A stretch of 64,000 nucleotides of DNA from Clostridium sp. CAG:221 (GTDB taxonomy: Bacteria; Bacillota; Clostridia; Clostridiales; Clostridiaceae). Positions 1-9,564 of the stretch are shown here, piece by piece. Numbering within the stretch: the first letter of the stretch is position 1; each line of letters opens with the position of its first letter. Position numbers and translations under genes: made by a program. A model generated the notes under the pieces. That model did not search any database, had not been told where the DNA came from, and worked only from the letters and a program-made list of their open reading frames with translations. Location of the stretch: the NCBI GenBank assembly GCA_000435835.1, contig FR883370.1, positions 1 to 64,000 of the forward strand, in the 5' to 3' direction.

Positions 1-10
1 TAAAATTAAA

Positions 11-35
11 GACTGTTGACACTTTGTCAACAGTC
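11..35. terminator. Stem-loop near window edge
   Basis: Perfect 10-bp inverted repeat (GACTGTTGAC / GTCAACAGTC) with a 5-nt loop. It lies beyond the trkH terminator and probably belongs to the gene outside the window. There is no clear T-run of its own. Confidence 0.5.
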
Positions 36-38
36 TGT

Positions 39-72
39 AAAAAATCACACAGCCATAGCTGTGTGATTTTTT
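39..72 (-). terminator. Intrinsic terminator of trkA-trkH
   Basis: A 15-bp perfect stem (arms 39-53 and 58-72, loop CATA) with A/T runs on both sides, starting 7 nt past the trkH stop. It can act in both directions. Confidence 0.85.
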
Positions 73-78
73 TATAAA

Positions 79-1527
79 TTAGTATTTTTTTCTCCAAATT
101 GATGGGCTAAATAAAATTAGCATTGGATATATTTCCAGCCTTCCTGCTAACATACAGAAAGATAAAACAATCTTACTTAAAGGTGAAAAGGCTGCAAAGT
201 TACCTGTAGCTCCCACCATTTCAAATCCAGGTCCTATGTTACTTATAGTTGCAATAACTGATGTTGTAGTTGTTACTAAGTCAAATCCATCTAAAGCTAC
301 TATAAAAATAGCAATTAATGATATGACTATGTATGATCCAATAAATAATAATACCCCTGAAACTACTTCTTCTTCAACTACTTTTCCATCCATTTTTACT
401 CTTTGTATTCTCTTTGGATGTAATATTTTATCTATTTCTCTTTTAATAGCTTTTAAAATTAAAACTATTCTTACGGTTTTAATTCCTCCACCTGTTGATC
501 CTGCCATGGCACCAGCAAACATTAGTAATGTTAATATGATTTTACTAAAAGTAGGCCATAGATTAAAGTCTGTTGTGGCATATCCTGTAGTGGTTATAAC
601 TGAAGCAACTTGGAATGATGATTCTCTAATTGAAAGACCAATATTTCCTCCATTAAAATCAATTATATTTATTGTAATAAGGACAATTGATACCACTACC
701 ATTAATATATAATATTTAAGCTCTTCAGATTTAAATACGCTTTTAAAATCTCCTTTAAACATTTGGAAATATAACACAAAGTTAACTCCAAACAGCAACA
801 TAAATATTGTTATAATCCATTCAACTGCTGGATTATTAAATGATGCAACACTGCTATTCATATTAGAAAAACCACCTGTACCTGCAGTTCCTAATGCATG
901 AATTAAAGCATCATATAGTGATAATCCTGCCATCATAAGCAGTATGGTTTCTATCACTGTCATAATAAAATAAATCATATATAATATTTTTGCTGTTTCT
1001 TTTATTTTAGGAACTATTTTACCTGGATTAGGTCCTGGACTTTCTGCTTTTAATAAAAATATTGTATTAGTTGATAATGATGGTATTAATGCCAGTATAA
1101 ATATTAGGAATCCCATTCCTCCAATCCAATGGGTAAAACTTCTCCAAAACAATATTCCTCTTGGAAGTGATTCAATTTCTGTTAATATAGAAGCTCCTGT
1201 TGTTGTAAAACCTGATGATGTTTCAAAAAATGCATCAATAAATGAAGGAATTGCCCCACTGATTACAAAAGGAAGTGCACCTACTACTGAAATTAATATC
1301 CATGCTAATCCTACTGTTAGGAATCCTTCTTTTGCATATATTTCTTCCTTATCAGTCCTAATATTACATAAGAAAATCATTATAGGTAACATAAGCACCA
1401 TTGTTATAAAAAATGATAATGCGTCTCCATCACCATAATATAAAGCTACTAAGAATGGAATCATTAAAAGGAAGATTTCGTATTTTAATACATTACCCAG
1501 TAGCTTTAGTACTACTCTATAATTCAT
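79..1527 (-). CDS. trkH: TrkH-family potassium uptake protein, pore subunit
   Basis: Membrane pore subunit of a Trk/Ktr-type K+ uptake system, working with the cytoplasmic TrkA protein encoded just upstream. The protein is almost entirely hydrophobic helices and carries the four degenerate selectivity-filter loops of the family: TSSGFTTTG (about residue 105), GTAGTGGFS (about 215), TTTGYATTD (about 310) and ISNIGPGFE (about 430). At about 482 residues it is normal for TrkH. I take ATG 1527 as the start because GGAGGTGAC lies 7 nt before it; an upstream GTG at 1539 in the same frame would place the ribosome site inside the gene. The start is one base from the trkA stop, so translation is probably coupled. 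Confidence 0.93.
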   Translation of the reverse strand: MNYRVVLKLLGNVLKYEIFLLMIPFLVALYYGDGDALSFFITMVLMLPIMIFLCNIRTDKEEIYAKEGFLTVGLAWILISVVGALPFVISGAIPSFIDAFFETSSGFTTTGASILTEIESLPRGILFWRSFTHWIGGMGFLIFILALIPSLSTNTIFLLKAESPGPNPGKIVPKIKETAKILYMIYFIMTVIETILLMMAGLSLYDALIHALGTAGTGGFSNMNSSVASFNNPAVEWIITIFMLLFGVNFVLYFQMFKGDFKSVFKSEELKYYILMVVVSIVLITINIIDFNGGNIGLSIRESSFQVASVITTTGYATTDFNLWPTFSKIILTLLMFAGAMAGSTGGGIKTVRIVLILKAIKREIDKILHPKRIQRVKMDGKVVEEEVVSGVLLFIGSYIVISLIAIFIVALDGFDLVTTTTSVIATISNIGPGFEMVGATGNFAAFSPLSKIVLSFCMLAGRLEIYPMLILFSPSIWRKKY

Positions 1528-1528
1528 G

Positions 1529-2884
1529 CTATTTGTCACCTCCGAAGATTATCTCTTCAAACTTCTTATTTTGTGACACAACTATTACTTTATCATTAAT
1601 TTTTAAGCAGTCATCTCCTGTAGGTATGATTATCTTATCATCTCTAACTATAGTTGCATAAATTATATCATCAGATATTGTTATATCCTTGAACTTTTTA
1701 TTTAAATTTTTAGTATTTTCATCCACTATAAATTCTATTGCTTCAACCTTTTCATTACAAATCATATACATGTTTTCAATTAAGTATTTTCTTTGCCCTT
1801 TAAGAGATCTTACATATTTAATTATCTTATTAGCTGTTGCAAGTTTAGGACTAACTATTGAATTAATTCCTACACTTTCAGCTATAGTGATATGATTTTC
1901 TCTTGTAACCTTAGTAATAATGTTATTAACACTCTTATTTGCTGCAAACAAGGCAGCCACTATATTATCTTCATCTCTATCAGTTAAGGCAATAAAATTA
2001 TTAACTTCACCTAAATTTTCAGACATTAACAATTGCTGATCCATACCATCTCCATTAATTATTATTGAATCTGGTAATAACTCAGTTAATTCTTCGCATT
2101 TTTTAATATTCTTTTCTATTATTTTGCAGCTTACACCAACGTCGTTGATTTTCTTAGCTAAATAGTAGCTTATCTTACCTCCACCAATAATCATTGAATT
2201 TTTAACTCTTTTTTCATATTTTCCTAATCTTTTAAAGAAATCTTGAATTTCTTTATGCTCTCCAATAACGTATATTCTATCATCTACTTGGAAAACATAA
2301 TCACCTTTAGGTATTATTACTGCATCATTTCTTTCAACTCCACAAAATAATATATTACCTCTAATAGAACCTAGCTCAGAAATTCTCTTTCCCACTAAGT
2401 CAGTATTAGGAGTAATTTTAAATCCAATTAAATTTACTTTTCCTTCGGAAAAATCATCTATACTACATACTGATGGGAACTTTATTAGTTTTGCTATTTC
2501 ATTAGCTGCAGCTTTTTCCGGATTAATTACTAAGTCAATTCCTACAGCATCTGATAATAAAGTTATGTCCTCATCATATTCTGGGTTTCTTACTCTTGAT
2601 ATAGTATACTTAGTACCTAATTTTTTAGCAGCTAAAGAACAAAGCATATTTAATTCATCACTATTTGTTACAGAAATTAATAAATCTGCATCTTTAACCC
2701 CTGCTTCATTAAGCACCTTCAAACTTGTACAATTTCCTTTAACACACATTACGTCTAGACTGTTGTTAATTCTTTCTAAAGCAGCAATATTATTATCTAT
2801 TATAGTAACATTGTCACCTTCTATAGAAAGATATTTGGCCAAGGCATATCCTACTTTCCCTGCTCCTACTATAACTATATTCAT
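1529..2884 (-). CDS. trkA: Trk potassium uptake regulator TrkA, two RCK domains
   Basis: Cytoplasmic NAD(H)/nucleotide-binding regulator that gates TrkH. The 451 residues contain two tandem RCK modules. Each has a Rossmann nucleotide fold (VIVGAGKVG at residue 4 and MIIGGGKIS near 233) followed by a TrkA-C domain (near residues 140-225 and 370-450). The two-module length matches TrkA rather than one-module KtrA. The start ATG follows AAGGAGATATACAG. It is first in a two-gene operon with trkH, the usual arrangement in Firmicutes. No c-di-AMP riboswitch is visible in the 170-bp upstream gap. Confidence 0.93.
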   Translation of the reverse strand: MNIVIVGAGKVGYALAKYLSIEGDNVTIIDNNIAALERINNSLDVMCVKGNCTSLKVLNEAGVKDADLLISVTNSDELNMLCSLAAKKLGTKYTISRVRNPEYDEDITLLSDAVGIDLVINPEKAAANEIAKLIKFPSVCSIDDFSEGKVNLIGFKITPNTDLVGKRISELGSIRGNILFCGVERNDAVIIPKGDYVFQVDDRIYVIGEHKEIQDFFKRLGKYEKRVKNSMIIGGGKISYYLAKKINDVGVSCKIIEKNIKKCEELTELLPDSIIINGDGMDQQLLMSENLGEVNNFIALTDRDEDNIVAALFAANKSVNNIITKVTRENHITIAESVGINSIVSPKLATANKIIKYVRSLKGQRKYLIENMYMICNEKVEAIEFIVDENTKNLNKKFKDITISDDIIYATIVRDDKIIIPTGDDCLKINDKVIVVSQNKKFEEIIFGGDK

Positions 2885-3016
2885 CTGTATATCTCCTTAA
2901 ATCATATGTATATTTATATAAATTAAAAAATATATTCTTATTATATATTATTACACTAAGTAACTCAATTACTCTTTGTATTTTAATTAACAAATATATA
3001 TTTATTAAGTATTAAG

Positions 3017-3044
3017 TAAAAGCTCCTCTAATTGAGGAACTTTT
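3017..3044. terminator. Intrinsic terminator
   Basis: Stem AAAAGCTCCTC / GAGGAACTTTT with loop TAATT (one wobble pair), just past the stop of the small gene at 3055-3285. T-runs flank both sides. Confidence 0.75.
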
Positions 3045-3054
3045 TGGTATATAT

Positions 3055-3285
3055 TTAATTATTTAATAACTGAATTAATTCAGCAACAGAGTTTTTTACA
3101 TTATCCGGCAATCTTTTTATGGCTTTTTGCCTTTCTCTTTCATTAGTGATTTGAGCTATTCTCATTATCTCCTGTTGTAATCCTGGAATACTATTTAATT
3201 CTTGAGCTAATCTATTAAACTTTTGAGCAAAATTAGGATCTTGCATCTTGCTCTGTAGCTTTCTTATAAGTTCATAGCCATTCAT
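3055..3285 (-). CDS. Small conserved-looking protein of unknown function
   Basis: A 76-residue, soluble, largely helical, Gln/Asn/Arg-rich protein without Cys, membrane segments or a recognisable motif. The start ATG has a good ribosome site (AAGGAG, 8 nt upstream) and the gene ends 11 nt before a terminator, so it is a genuine monocistronic gene. I do not recognise a named family. The pattern of short amphipathic helices (FNRLAQELNSIPGLQQEI) would suit a small helical bundle or oligomer, but that is inference. It lies between trkA and a divergent degV gene with no evident functional link. Confidence 0.75.
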   Translation of the reverse strand: MNGYELIRKLQSKMQDPNFAQKFNRLAQELNSIPGLQQEIMRIAQITNERERQKAIKRLPDNVKNSVAELIQLLNN

Positions 3286-3564
3286 TTACATTATTCTCCT
3301 TGTAATATACATTACATTTTATACTATTCATGAAAAGAAAATAATGTTCGTTTATTAAATATTTTTTTCTCATTTATTTGACAACTGTTCTATAAATATA
3401 ATAATTATGTAATATAATATAATATAATTATAGTATATTTTGTTAATTGTACTTGCTAAGGATTAATATTAAATTTATGATAATTATTGATAATTAATAA
3501 TTTTTTTTATAACTTTTGAGCTATAATTATATAATTAAAAAGAATAACGAGGAGGACTCTATAT

Positions 3565-4413
3565 ATGGCAATAAAAATTGTTACAGACAGCACATCATAT
3601 ATACCAGAGGAATTTATAAATAAATATGACATATCTGTAGTATCTCTTAACGTAATTATGAATGGAGAATCTATAAGAGAAGTTGATTTAGACAATGAAA
3701 CTTTTTATAGCAAAATGGAAGAAAGCACTGAAATCCCTTCATCTTCTCAGCCATCACCAGATGAAATATATAATACCTTTGAAAATATAATCAAAGAAGG
3801 TAATTCTATAGTTGGTATTTTTATCTCTTCAGATATGAGCGGTACTGTATCTAGTGCTAACCTTATAAAAAATATGCTTTTAGAAAAGTATCCAACTGCT
3901 CATATAGAAATTGTTGATTCTAGAAGCAACTGTATGCAGATGGGATATGTAGCCATTGAAGCTGCAAAAGCAGCAGCAGCTGGTAAATCCATGGAGGAAG
4001 TAATTGATGTATGTACTTCTGTTATTAATAACAGCAGATTTTTATTTACACCTGATACATTAGACTATCTAAAAAAAGGTGGAAGAATTGGTGGAGCTTC
4101 AGCCCTTTTAGGTACTCTTTTTCAAATAAAACCTATACTAACAGTTTGTGATGGAAAAACTACTGTATTTACCAAAGTTAGAACTAAGAAAAAAGCAGTA
4201 GATACTCTTGTTACTACATTAGTTAATGATTTGCAAGGTAAAGAATTAGGTGGAGTTATTGTCCATCATATAAATTGTCAAGATGAAGGACTTAGCCTAG
4301 CAGCAAAAATAAAAAAACAATTAGGTGTAGACGTGCAAATTGATACTATTGGACCAATAATCGGGCTACATGTTGGCCCTGGAAGTATTGGTGTTGCATA
4401 CTTTACTAAGTAA
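3565..4413 (+). CDS. DegV family fatty-acid-binding protein
   Basis: DegV proteins bind a fatty acid in a cleft between two alpha/beta domains; FakB members present it to the FakA kinase for phospholipid synthesis. Family hallmarks are visible: VTDSTSYIP at the N-terminus, SSQPSP near residue 57, SSDMSGTVSSA near 92, VDSRS near 116 and LDYLKKGGRIGG near 168. At 282 residues it is full length. The start is fixed by GAGGAGG 9 nt upstream. A second DegV lies at 34284-35135, so the strain has at least two possible carriers. No fakA is in the window. Confidence 0.9.
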   Translation: MAIKIVTDSTSYIPEEFINKYDISVVSLNVIMNGESIREVDLDNETFYSKMEESTEIPSSSQPSPDEIYNTFENIIKEGNSIVGIFISSDMSGTVSSANLIKNMLLEKYPTAHIEIVDSRSNCMQMGYVAIEAAKAAAAGKSMEEVIDVCTSVINNSRFLFTPDTLDYLKKGGRIGGASALLGTLFQIKPILTVCDGKTTVFTKVRTKKKAVDTLVTTLVNDLQGKELGGVIVHHINCQDEGLSLAAKIKKQLGVDVQIDTIGPIIGLHVGPGSIGVAYFTK

Positions 4414-4450
4414 AAAATTAGGAAGAAGCTGTAGCTCCTTCCTAATTTTA
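4413..4450 (+). terminator. Intrinsic terminator of degV
   Basis: A 13-bp stem (TTAGGAAGAAGCT / AGCTCCTTCCTAA, one wobble) followed by TTTTA, directly after the degV stop. It also sits at the end of the convergent gene 4461-5126. Confidence 0.85.
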
Positions 4451-4460
4451 TTACATTTCA

Positions 4461-5126
4461 TTAATCTATATCCAATTTTTCTTTCATCATCTTATTTAAA
4501 TGGTCTTTATAATAAAGAGGATAAATAACTCCATTATAAAAACTTATGATTTTTTTATTATTTTTCCTGAGCAAATATTTATGCTTTTCTCTATCATATT
4601 TTATCTTATATTGTTCATCATTAAGAAATATTTTCATCTGCTTATTTATTCCGTATTTAATTATAAATTCGTTAGTATTTGCCTTATATAGTACTTTATA
4701 ACTATATTGTAGTGTCAATTTAATATATAAAAAACCAATAAAATACCCTAATCCTATAACAAATAAAATATATTGTAAAGAAATCATCTTAAAACCACTT
4801 AAAATTGATAAGCCCCAAAATAGTATACATATGAATATATAACTCTTTTCCTTTACCCTATTATCTTCAGAATAGAAAAGTATTTTTTCTTTATTTAACA
4901 CATCAAATATTTCCTTAATTCTCTGAAGTTCTTCTTCATTTATCCTATCTATAATTATTGAATATATATTATTACCATATAAAATACTTATTTTAAAATC
5001 CTCTGTGATTTTTATACTCTTTATCTTTCGTCTTTTAAATGTCTTTTTTATAATACCTTTTTTTATAATAAGCTTATGGTCTGTAAGTATAATCTTTGAA
5101 CCTTCTTCTTTATTGAATATAGCCAT
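4461..5126 (-). CDS. Uncharacterised membrane protein, two-helix hairpin between soluble halves
   Basis: A protein of about 221 residues. It has a lysine-rich beta-like N-terminal half (about 1-90, PH-domain-like strand pattern such as KLIIKKGIIKKTF), two adjacent hydrophobic segments (about 95-140), and a basic Tyr-rich C-terminal half. This layout resembles bacterial PH-domain/YcxB-type membrane proteins, but I see no diagnostic motif and assign no function. I prefer ATG 5126 (MAIFNKEEG) because AAGGAAG lies 8 nt upstream; the alternative start at 5144 would overlap that site. It is monocistronic and convergent with degV. Confidence 0.65.
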   Translation of the reverse strand: MAIFNKEEGSKIILTDHKLIIKKGIIKKTFKRRKIKSIKITEDFKISILYGNNIYSIIIDRINEEELQRIKEIFDVLNKEKILFYSEDNRVKEKSYIFICILFWGLSILSGFKMISLQYILFVIGLGYFIGFLYIKLTLQYSYKVLYKANTNEFIIKYGINKQMKIFLNDEQYKIKYDREKHKYLLRKNNKKIISFYNGVIYPLYYKDHLNKMMKEKLDID

Positions 5127-5232
5127 ACTAAACACTTCCTTCATTTAGTTTTAGTAAAGTATATTAATTATTTTTCTTTCTATGATACTCACTAAAATTT
5201 TTTCATTTTATTTAATATGTATAAATAAAAAA

Positions 5233-5291
5233 CAACTCTATCTAAGTTTATAGTTCCTAAATAACCATACACTTAGATAAAGTTACACTTT
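5233..5291 (-). terminator. Long-loop stem at amylase 3' end
   Basis: Complementary arms AACTCTATCTAAGT and ACTTAGATAAAGTT (one G-U pair), with a loop of roughly 25 nt, just past the amylase stop. A-rich sequence on the plus strand gives U-rich RNA on the minus strand. Confidence 0.55.
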
Positions 5292-5297
5292 AAAATT

Positions 5298-6875
5298 TTA
5301 TTTATTCTTTAAAATAAGCAATCCTTCTTTAGCAAACTCAGGTATCTGACTAATACCATTGGTAAATATAACTCTTCCGCTACTCCAATAATCTTCAATT
5401 GGATAACTATATATATTTTCTCCTTCTCTATACATTTCTCTTCCTGGCCATTGTGATAGCTCTATAGCTTTATGATTTACTTCCTTATATATATATACTC
5501 TTGGTTTATTCCATCTTAAAGGATTTGTGAAAAACACCTTATTATCACGAAGATAATATATATCTTCTGCTATGAAATCTTCGTCCACTTCATGATATAT
5601 TATTGAGATTTTTCCTTCTTCAACAGTTCCATTTAATTGTCCATCTCTTACATAGAATACTTTTTCTGAAATTTTATCTTTATACATGCCATCCTTTAAA
5701 CTAGTATATATATTTATATGGTAGCGCTGACCAATATTAATCATTATTACACCTTTATTACCTCTTTCAATAATCATTAGATTATTGCCTAAAGTAATGA
5801 TATTTTCCTTTTCCCCTTTCATTTTTAACCTAAATTTATTTATTGCAACAATTTCACTACTTTTCCAGAAATCATTTCCTGCCTCTCCCATAGTCCCTTC
5901 AAGCCACATTTTACCTTTAGGCCTATTGAAAAATAATGGTATTGATTCACTTCGTGCTGCAATTATTGCCCATCCCATCTTTATCTGCCATTCACTTAAT
6001 GCAAAACTTTTTTCAATATCACTGGCATAATCATCATGAGATTCTACCCAGGTCACTAAGTTTGATCCATTAACACCATAAGGTACTTGATATTCTTTAG
6101 CATTATTAATATTTTTTTCTGCTTTATAACCAACACTTCTCCTTATAGCATAACTATAACCTTCTGCTGATAATCTCATATATTTTGTATACTTTTCATA
6201 ATTTGATGCTCCGCACTGCAATACTTCTCCATATAAAAACAATTTTTCTTTATTTTTTAATGATTGTATAACTCTTGGCCAAAAATCACTTCCACCTGGA
6301 TCTTCAGGTAGTTCAATATGCTTAGCTGCGTCAAATCTTAGCCCATCTGCACCACATTCAATAACGTCATTTAGAAAATCTATAATCATATCTTGAAGCA
6401 TGTGATTGGATGTGTTTAGATCTGGAAGCCCTATACACCAATGAGTAACTTGCCATCTATCATTCCAATTCTCTACTTTTTTTCTTTCATGCCAAAAATT
6501 AATGTCATCTCTAATAAATGATTCAACTGTCTCATGTGGGAAATTACTATCACTACCTCCACCTCTATTAGCCATGTGATTTAATATCACATCTACCATT
6601 ACTTTTAATCCATACCTATGAGCTTCTGCACACATTTCAATAAATTCTGATCTACTTCCTATTTGAAAGTTACCTATTTTAAAATTAATTGGCTGATATA
6701 ACATCCACCAATCCTTAACTACTAAACTTTTATCTTTTGTACCTTGAACTGGAGATATTTGTATCCAAGTATATCCTGCATTAACTATTTCCTTGATATT
6801 TTCTTTTATGGTTTTAAATGACCAATTCCACACATGAAGAATCGTTTCCTCATTAATTCCGTTGTCTATAATCAT
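5298..6875 (-). CDS. Intracellular alpha-amylase-family glycosidase (GH13)
   Basis: Hydrolyses alpha-1,4 glucans, probably maltodextrin or stored glycogen in the cytoplasm because no signal peptide is present. Four GH13 regions are intact, numbering from ATG 6875: DVILNH near residue 95, GLRFDAAKH with nucleophile Asp near 182, LYGEV with acid/base Glu near 217, and ESHDD with the third catalytic Asp near 281. About 525 residues, with a beta-rich C-terminal domain. ATG 6875 (MIIDNG) follows GGGGGAAGG closely; an upstream in-frame TTG at 6890 overlaps that site and is less likely. It is monocistronic. Substrate specificity cannot be read from sequence. Confidence 0.9.
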   Translation of the reverse strand: MIIDNGINEETILHVWNWSFKTIKENIKEIVNAGYTWIQISPVQGTKDKSLVVKDWWMLYQPINFKIGNFQIGSRSEFIEMCAEAHRYGLKVMVDVILNHMANRGGGSDSNFPHETVESFIRDDINFWHERKKVENWNDRWQVTHWCIGLPDLNTSNHMLQDMIIDFLNDVIECGADGLRFDAAKHIELPEDPGGSDFWPRVIQSLKNKEKLFLYGEVLQCGASNYEKYTKYMRLSAEGYSYAIRRSVGYKAEKNINNAKEYQVPYGVNGSNLVTWVESHDDYASDIEKSFALSEWQIKMGWAIIAARSESIPLFFNRPKGKMWLEGTMGEAGNDFWKSSEIVAINKFRLKMKGEKENIITLGNNLMIIERGNKGVIMINIGQRYHINIYTSLKDGMYKDKISEKVFYVRDGQLNGTVEEGKISIIYHEVDEDFIAEDIYYLRDNKVFFTNPLRWNKPRVYIYKEVNHKAIELSQWPGREMYREGENIYSYPIEDYWSSGRVIFTNGISQIPEFAKEGLLILKNK

Positions 6876-7070
6876 AAAACCTTCCCCCAATAATAATAGA
6901 AAGTTATTATTAATTTAATGGAATTTTATTTTCTACTTTATTATGACCTTGTTTTTTAGCTGGTTACTTAATCTTTCTCGAATAATTAAACATTATGATA
7001 CTGTACATATTCATAAACAAAAATGGGTTTGCATATTATAGTATTATTTTTTTATTTAAAATGTGATTAA

Positions 7071-7117
7071 AAAAAGACATTAATAATTAGCAACAAGCTA
7101 GTTATTAATATCTTTTT
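7071..7117 (-). terminator. Intrinsic terminator of hydrolase gene
   Basis: Stem of about 20 bp with one internal mismatch (arms 7071-7091 and 7097-7117, loop AACAA), ending in T/A runs, just past the stop at 7135. Confidence 0.8.
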
Positions 7118-7134
7118 CTAATACTCATAAATTA

Positions 7135-7989
7135 TTAAATGATTATATCTTCTAACATCCTTACATACTCTTCTGGTCTAAATAAAAATGATGCATGTCC
7201 ACCATTTTTTATTGTTTTACTAATACTATCTTCAAATAGTTTCTTTAATTCAGCTTTAATTCTTTCATCAAAAACCTCATCATCATTGGTGTTTATTATA
7301 CATATATCTCCTTTAAAATCTTTAAAATCTCCTTTATCAAAAGTTACATTTTCAGCAAAATCTAAAGCAATACCACATAGATATATAGCTTTTTCCTTAC
7401 TTACTTTTTCCATAAGATATGTTACATATTCCTTAGCATATGTGCTATCAATGGTACCATCAAAATCATCTTTAATCTTTTTTAAGGCCTTTTTTATTAC
7501 TGCTGACTTTAAGATATATGCAGGTGTCATCTGTACAGTCTTAATTGCAGATTTTATTCCATCAATAACTTCTTTTCTTATGGTATTAGAGATATTTCTA
7601 GTTATAGTTCCAGTGTTAGTAAGCACCACACCTTCTATCATTTCTGGATGTTCTTTCATAAATAACTCTGTTACTAATCCACCTAATGATTCTCCAATTA
7701 AATAAGATTTGTTAAAATTTATACTCTTCAAAAATTCTGCAACACTATTAATTAACTGATAAATATTTTCTTTCCCCTTTGGATAATCAAAAGCTACTAC
7801 CGTATACTTTTTCTCCAGCAATTGTATATGCCGATAAAATCCTTCATATAAGCCACTTCCTCCAGTAAATAATACAACCTTTTTCTCTCCATTACCTGAA
7901 AGTATATAATTAAAATTACTTCCTCCAATCTTTACTGTATTCATCTTATGATTTTCATTAAACTTTCTAATATCTTCTTTAAATCCCAT
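7135..7989 (-). CDS. Alpha/beta-fold hydrolase
   Basis: A 284-residue alpha/beta hydrolase. The oxyanion-hole region LFTGGSGLYEGF lies near residue 45. The nucleophile elbow GESLGG (Ser near 104) is followed by ELFMKEHP. A late acidic residue in INTNDDEVFD (near 240) and His in NGGHASFLF (near 265) complete a plausible catalytic triad. There is no signal peptide. The start at 7989 follows GGAGGGAATT. The substrate is unknown; the family includes esterases, lipases and acyltransferases. Its neighbours give no pathway clue. Confidence 0.82.
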   Translation of the reverse strand: MGFKEDIRKFNENHKMNTVKIGGSNFNYILSGNGEKKVVLFTGGSGLYEGFYRHIQLLEKKYTVVAFDYPKGKENIYQLINSVAEFLKSINFNKSYLIGESLGGLVTELFMKEHPEMIEGVVLTNTGTITRNISNTIRKEVIDGIKSAIKTVQMTPAYILKSAVIKKALKKIKDDFDGTIDSTYAKEYVTYLMEKVSKEKAIYLCGIALDFAENVTFDKGDFKDFKGDICIINTNDDEVFDERIKAELKKLFEDSISKTIKNGGHASFLFRPEEYVRMLEDIII

Positions 7990-8230
7990 AATTCCCTCCA
8001 AAATATTAAAAAGCTGTATGATTACAGCTCTGCTATTATATACTTATTATTATTCAATTCTGCTTTATGCTATGACTTAATATTTATTCGTATACAACTT
8101 TCAAATAAGTAACTTTTCCATTTTAATTCTTTCATTCCATAATAAATACTTACTTTCCTTCATCAGAACACTTGTTCTTAAACAGCACTTAAGTTATAAT
8201 TTTATTAATAATATAAAAGTGGTGATGTAT

Positions 8231-9553
8231 ATGGAATTAAGTGAAAAATTAAGAATCCTTAGTGGAGCTGCTAAATGCGATGTTTCTTGCTCTTCTTCTG
8301 GTTCAAACAGAGGTGGAAAGAAAGGAAGCCTTGGTTCTGCATCTTCTAGTGGAATATGTCATAGCTTTACACCTGATGGTAGATGTATTTCGCTATTAAA
8401 AATACTCTTAACTAATTGCTGCATCTACGATTGCTCTTACTGCATTAACAGAAGATCTAATGATGTTGAAAGAGCTACTTTTACAGCTGATGAAGTAGTG
8501 AATCTTACTATGAACTTTTACAGACGTAATTATATTGAGGGATTATTTTTAAGTTCTGCTATAATAAAAAACGCTAATTTTACTATGGAAATACTTACTG
8601 AAGTAGTTGAAAAATTAAGGAATGAGCATAACTTTGGAGGGTATATTCATTTAAAAGCTATTCCTGGTGCTGATGAAGAACTTATAAATAAAGCTGGCAG
8701 ACTTGTGGATAGAATGAGTGTAAATTTAGAACTCCCTTCTGATAAATCCTTAAAACTACTTGCACCTGAAAAAAATAAAGAAGAAATTTTCAAACCTATA
8801 AAGAACATAAAAAATCAAATAATTATTAATAAAGAGGAACGTAGAAAGTATAAAAACTCTTCTATTTTTGTACCAGGCGGACAAAGTACTCAGCTTATTG
8901 TTGGAGCCACAAAAGAAACGGATTTAAATATCCTTACACTTTCTGAAAATCTCTATAATAAGTTTGCTTTAAAAAGAGTCTATTACTCTGCTTATGTTCC
9001 TGTAAATAGTGGTAAAAATCTTCCTGATATAAAAAATCCACCTACTTTAAGAGAACATAGGTTATATCAAGGTGATTGGTTATTAAGAGTTTATGGCTTT
9101 AATTCTAATGAGTTATTAAATGAAGCCAATCCTAATTTTGATATTAATTTTGATCCAAAAACTACTTATGCTTTAAACAATATTCATCTTTTTCCAGTGG
9201 AAATTAACAAAGCACCATATGAAATGCTTATTAGAGTACCAGGTATCGGTATACGTGGTGCTAAAAAAATAGTTAGTGCAAGAAGAGTTAATTCCTTAGA
9301 TTTTTTAGATTTAAAAAAACTAGGAATAGTTTTAAAGAGAGCACAATATTTTATAACTTGCCGCGGAAAATATTTTGGTGCTGTAAGTTTTGATGAACTT
9401 AAAATAAAAAAAGCCTTAAAGCCAAAAGTAGATTTAAATTATATAGATGAAGATATAGAACAAATTAGCTTCTTTGATGCTCCTTCTATAAGCGAAAATA
9501 ATAAGCTTCTTTTGTTAAATGATAAATCTACATCTTTAACAGGTGAATTATAG
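8231..9553 (+). CDS. Putative DNA modification/repair radical SAM protein (TIGR03916 type)
   Basis: Radical-SAM enzyme with the [4Fe-4S] ligand motif C-IYD-C-SY-C near residue 62. A C-terminal helix-hairpin-helix segment (about 335-365, around VPGIGIRGAKKIVSARR) would bind DNA non-specifically. It matches the family annotated as putative DNA modification/repair radical SAM protein, almost always paired with the protein encoded next. About 440 residues. I place the start at ATG 8231 because GTGGTGA (8219-8225) is its ribosome site; the in-frame GTG at 8219 overlaps that site. The downstream gene begins 11 nt after the stop, so the pair forms an operon. The chemistry is unknown. Confidence 0.88.
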   Translation: MELSEKLRILSGAAKCDVSCSSSGSNRGGKKGSLGSASSSGICHSFTPDGRCISLLKILLTNCCIYDCSYCINRRSNDVERATFTADEVVNLTMNFYRRNYIEGLFLSSAIIKNANFTMEILTEVVEKLRNEHNFGGYIHLKAIPGADEELINKAGRLVDRMSVNLELPSDKSLKLLAPEKNKEEIFKPIKNIKNQIIINKEERRKYKNSSIFVPGGQSTQLIVGATKETDLNILTLSENLYNKFALKRVYYSAYVPVNSGKNLPDIKNPPTLREHRLYQGDWLLRVYGFNSNELLNEANPNFDINFDPKTTYALNNIHLFPVEINKAPYEMLIRVPGIGIRGAKKIVSARRVNSLDFLDLKKLGIVLKRAQYFITCRGKYFGAVSFDELKIKKALKPKVDLNYIDEDIEQISFFDAPSISENNKLLLLNDKSTSLTGEL

Positions 9554-9564
9554 GAGATGATATA

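Noticed and set aside
236..712. Plus-strand 158-codon ORF inside trkH
   Set aside because: Antisense shadow of a clearly conserved membrane protein; no ribosome site and no family resemblance.
3378..3430. Promoter TTGACA with TATAAT repeats upstream of degV
   Set aside because: TTGACA is present, but its spacing to the TATAAT-like runs is wrong or ambiguous in this AT-rich stretch.
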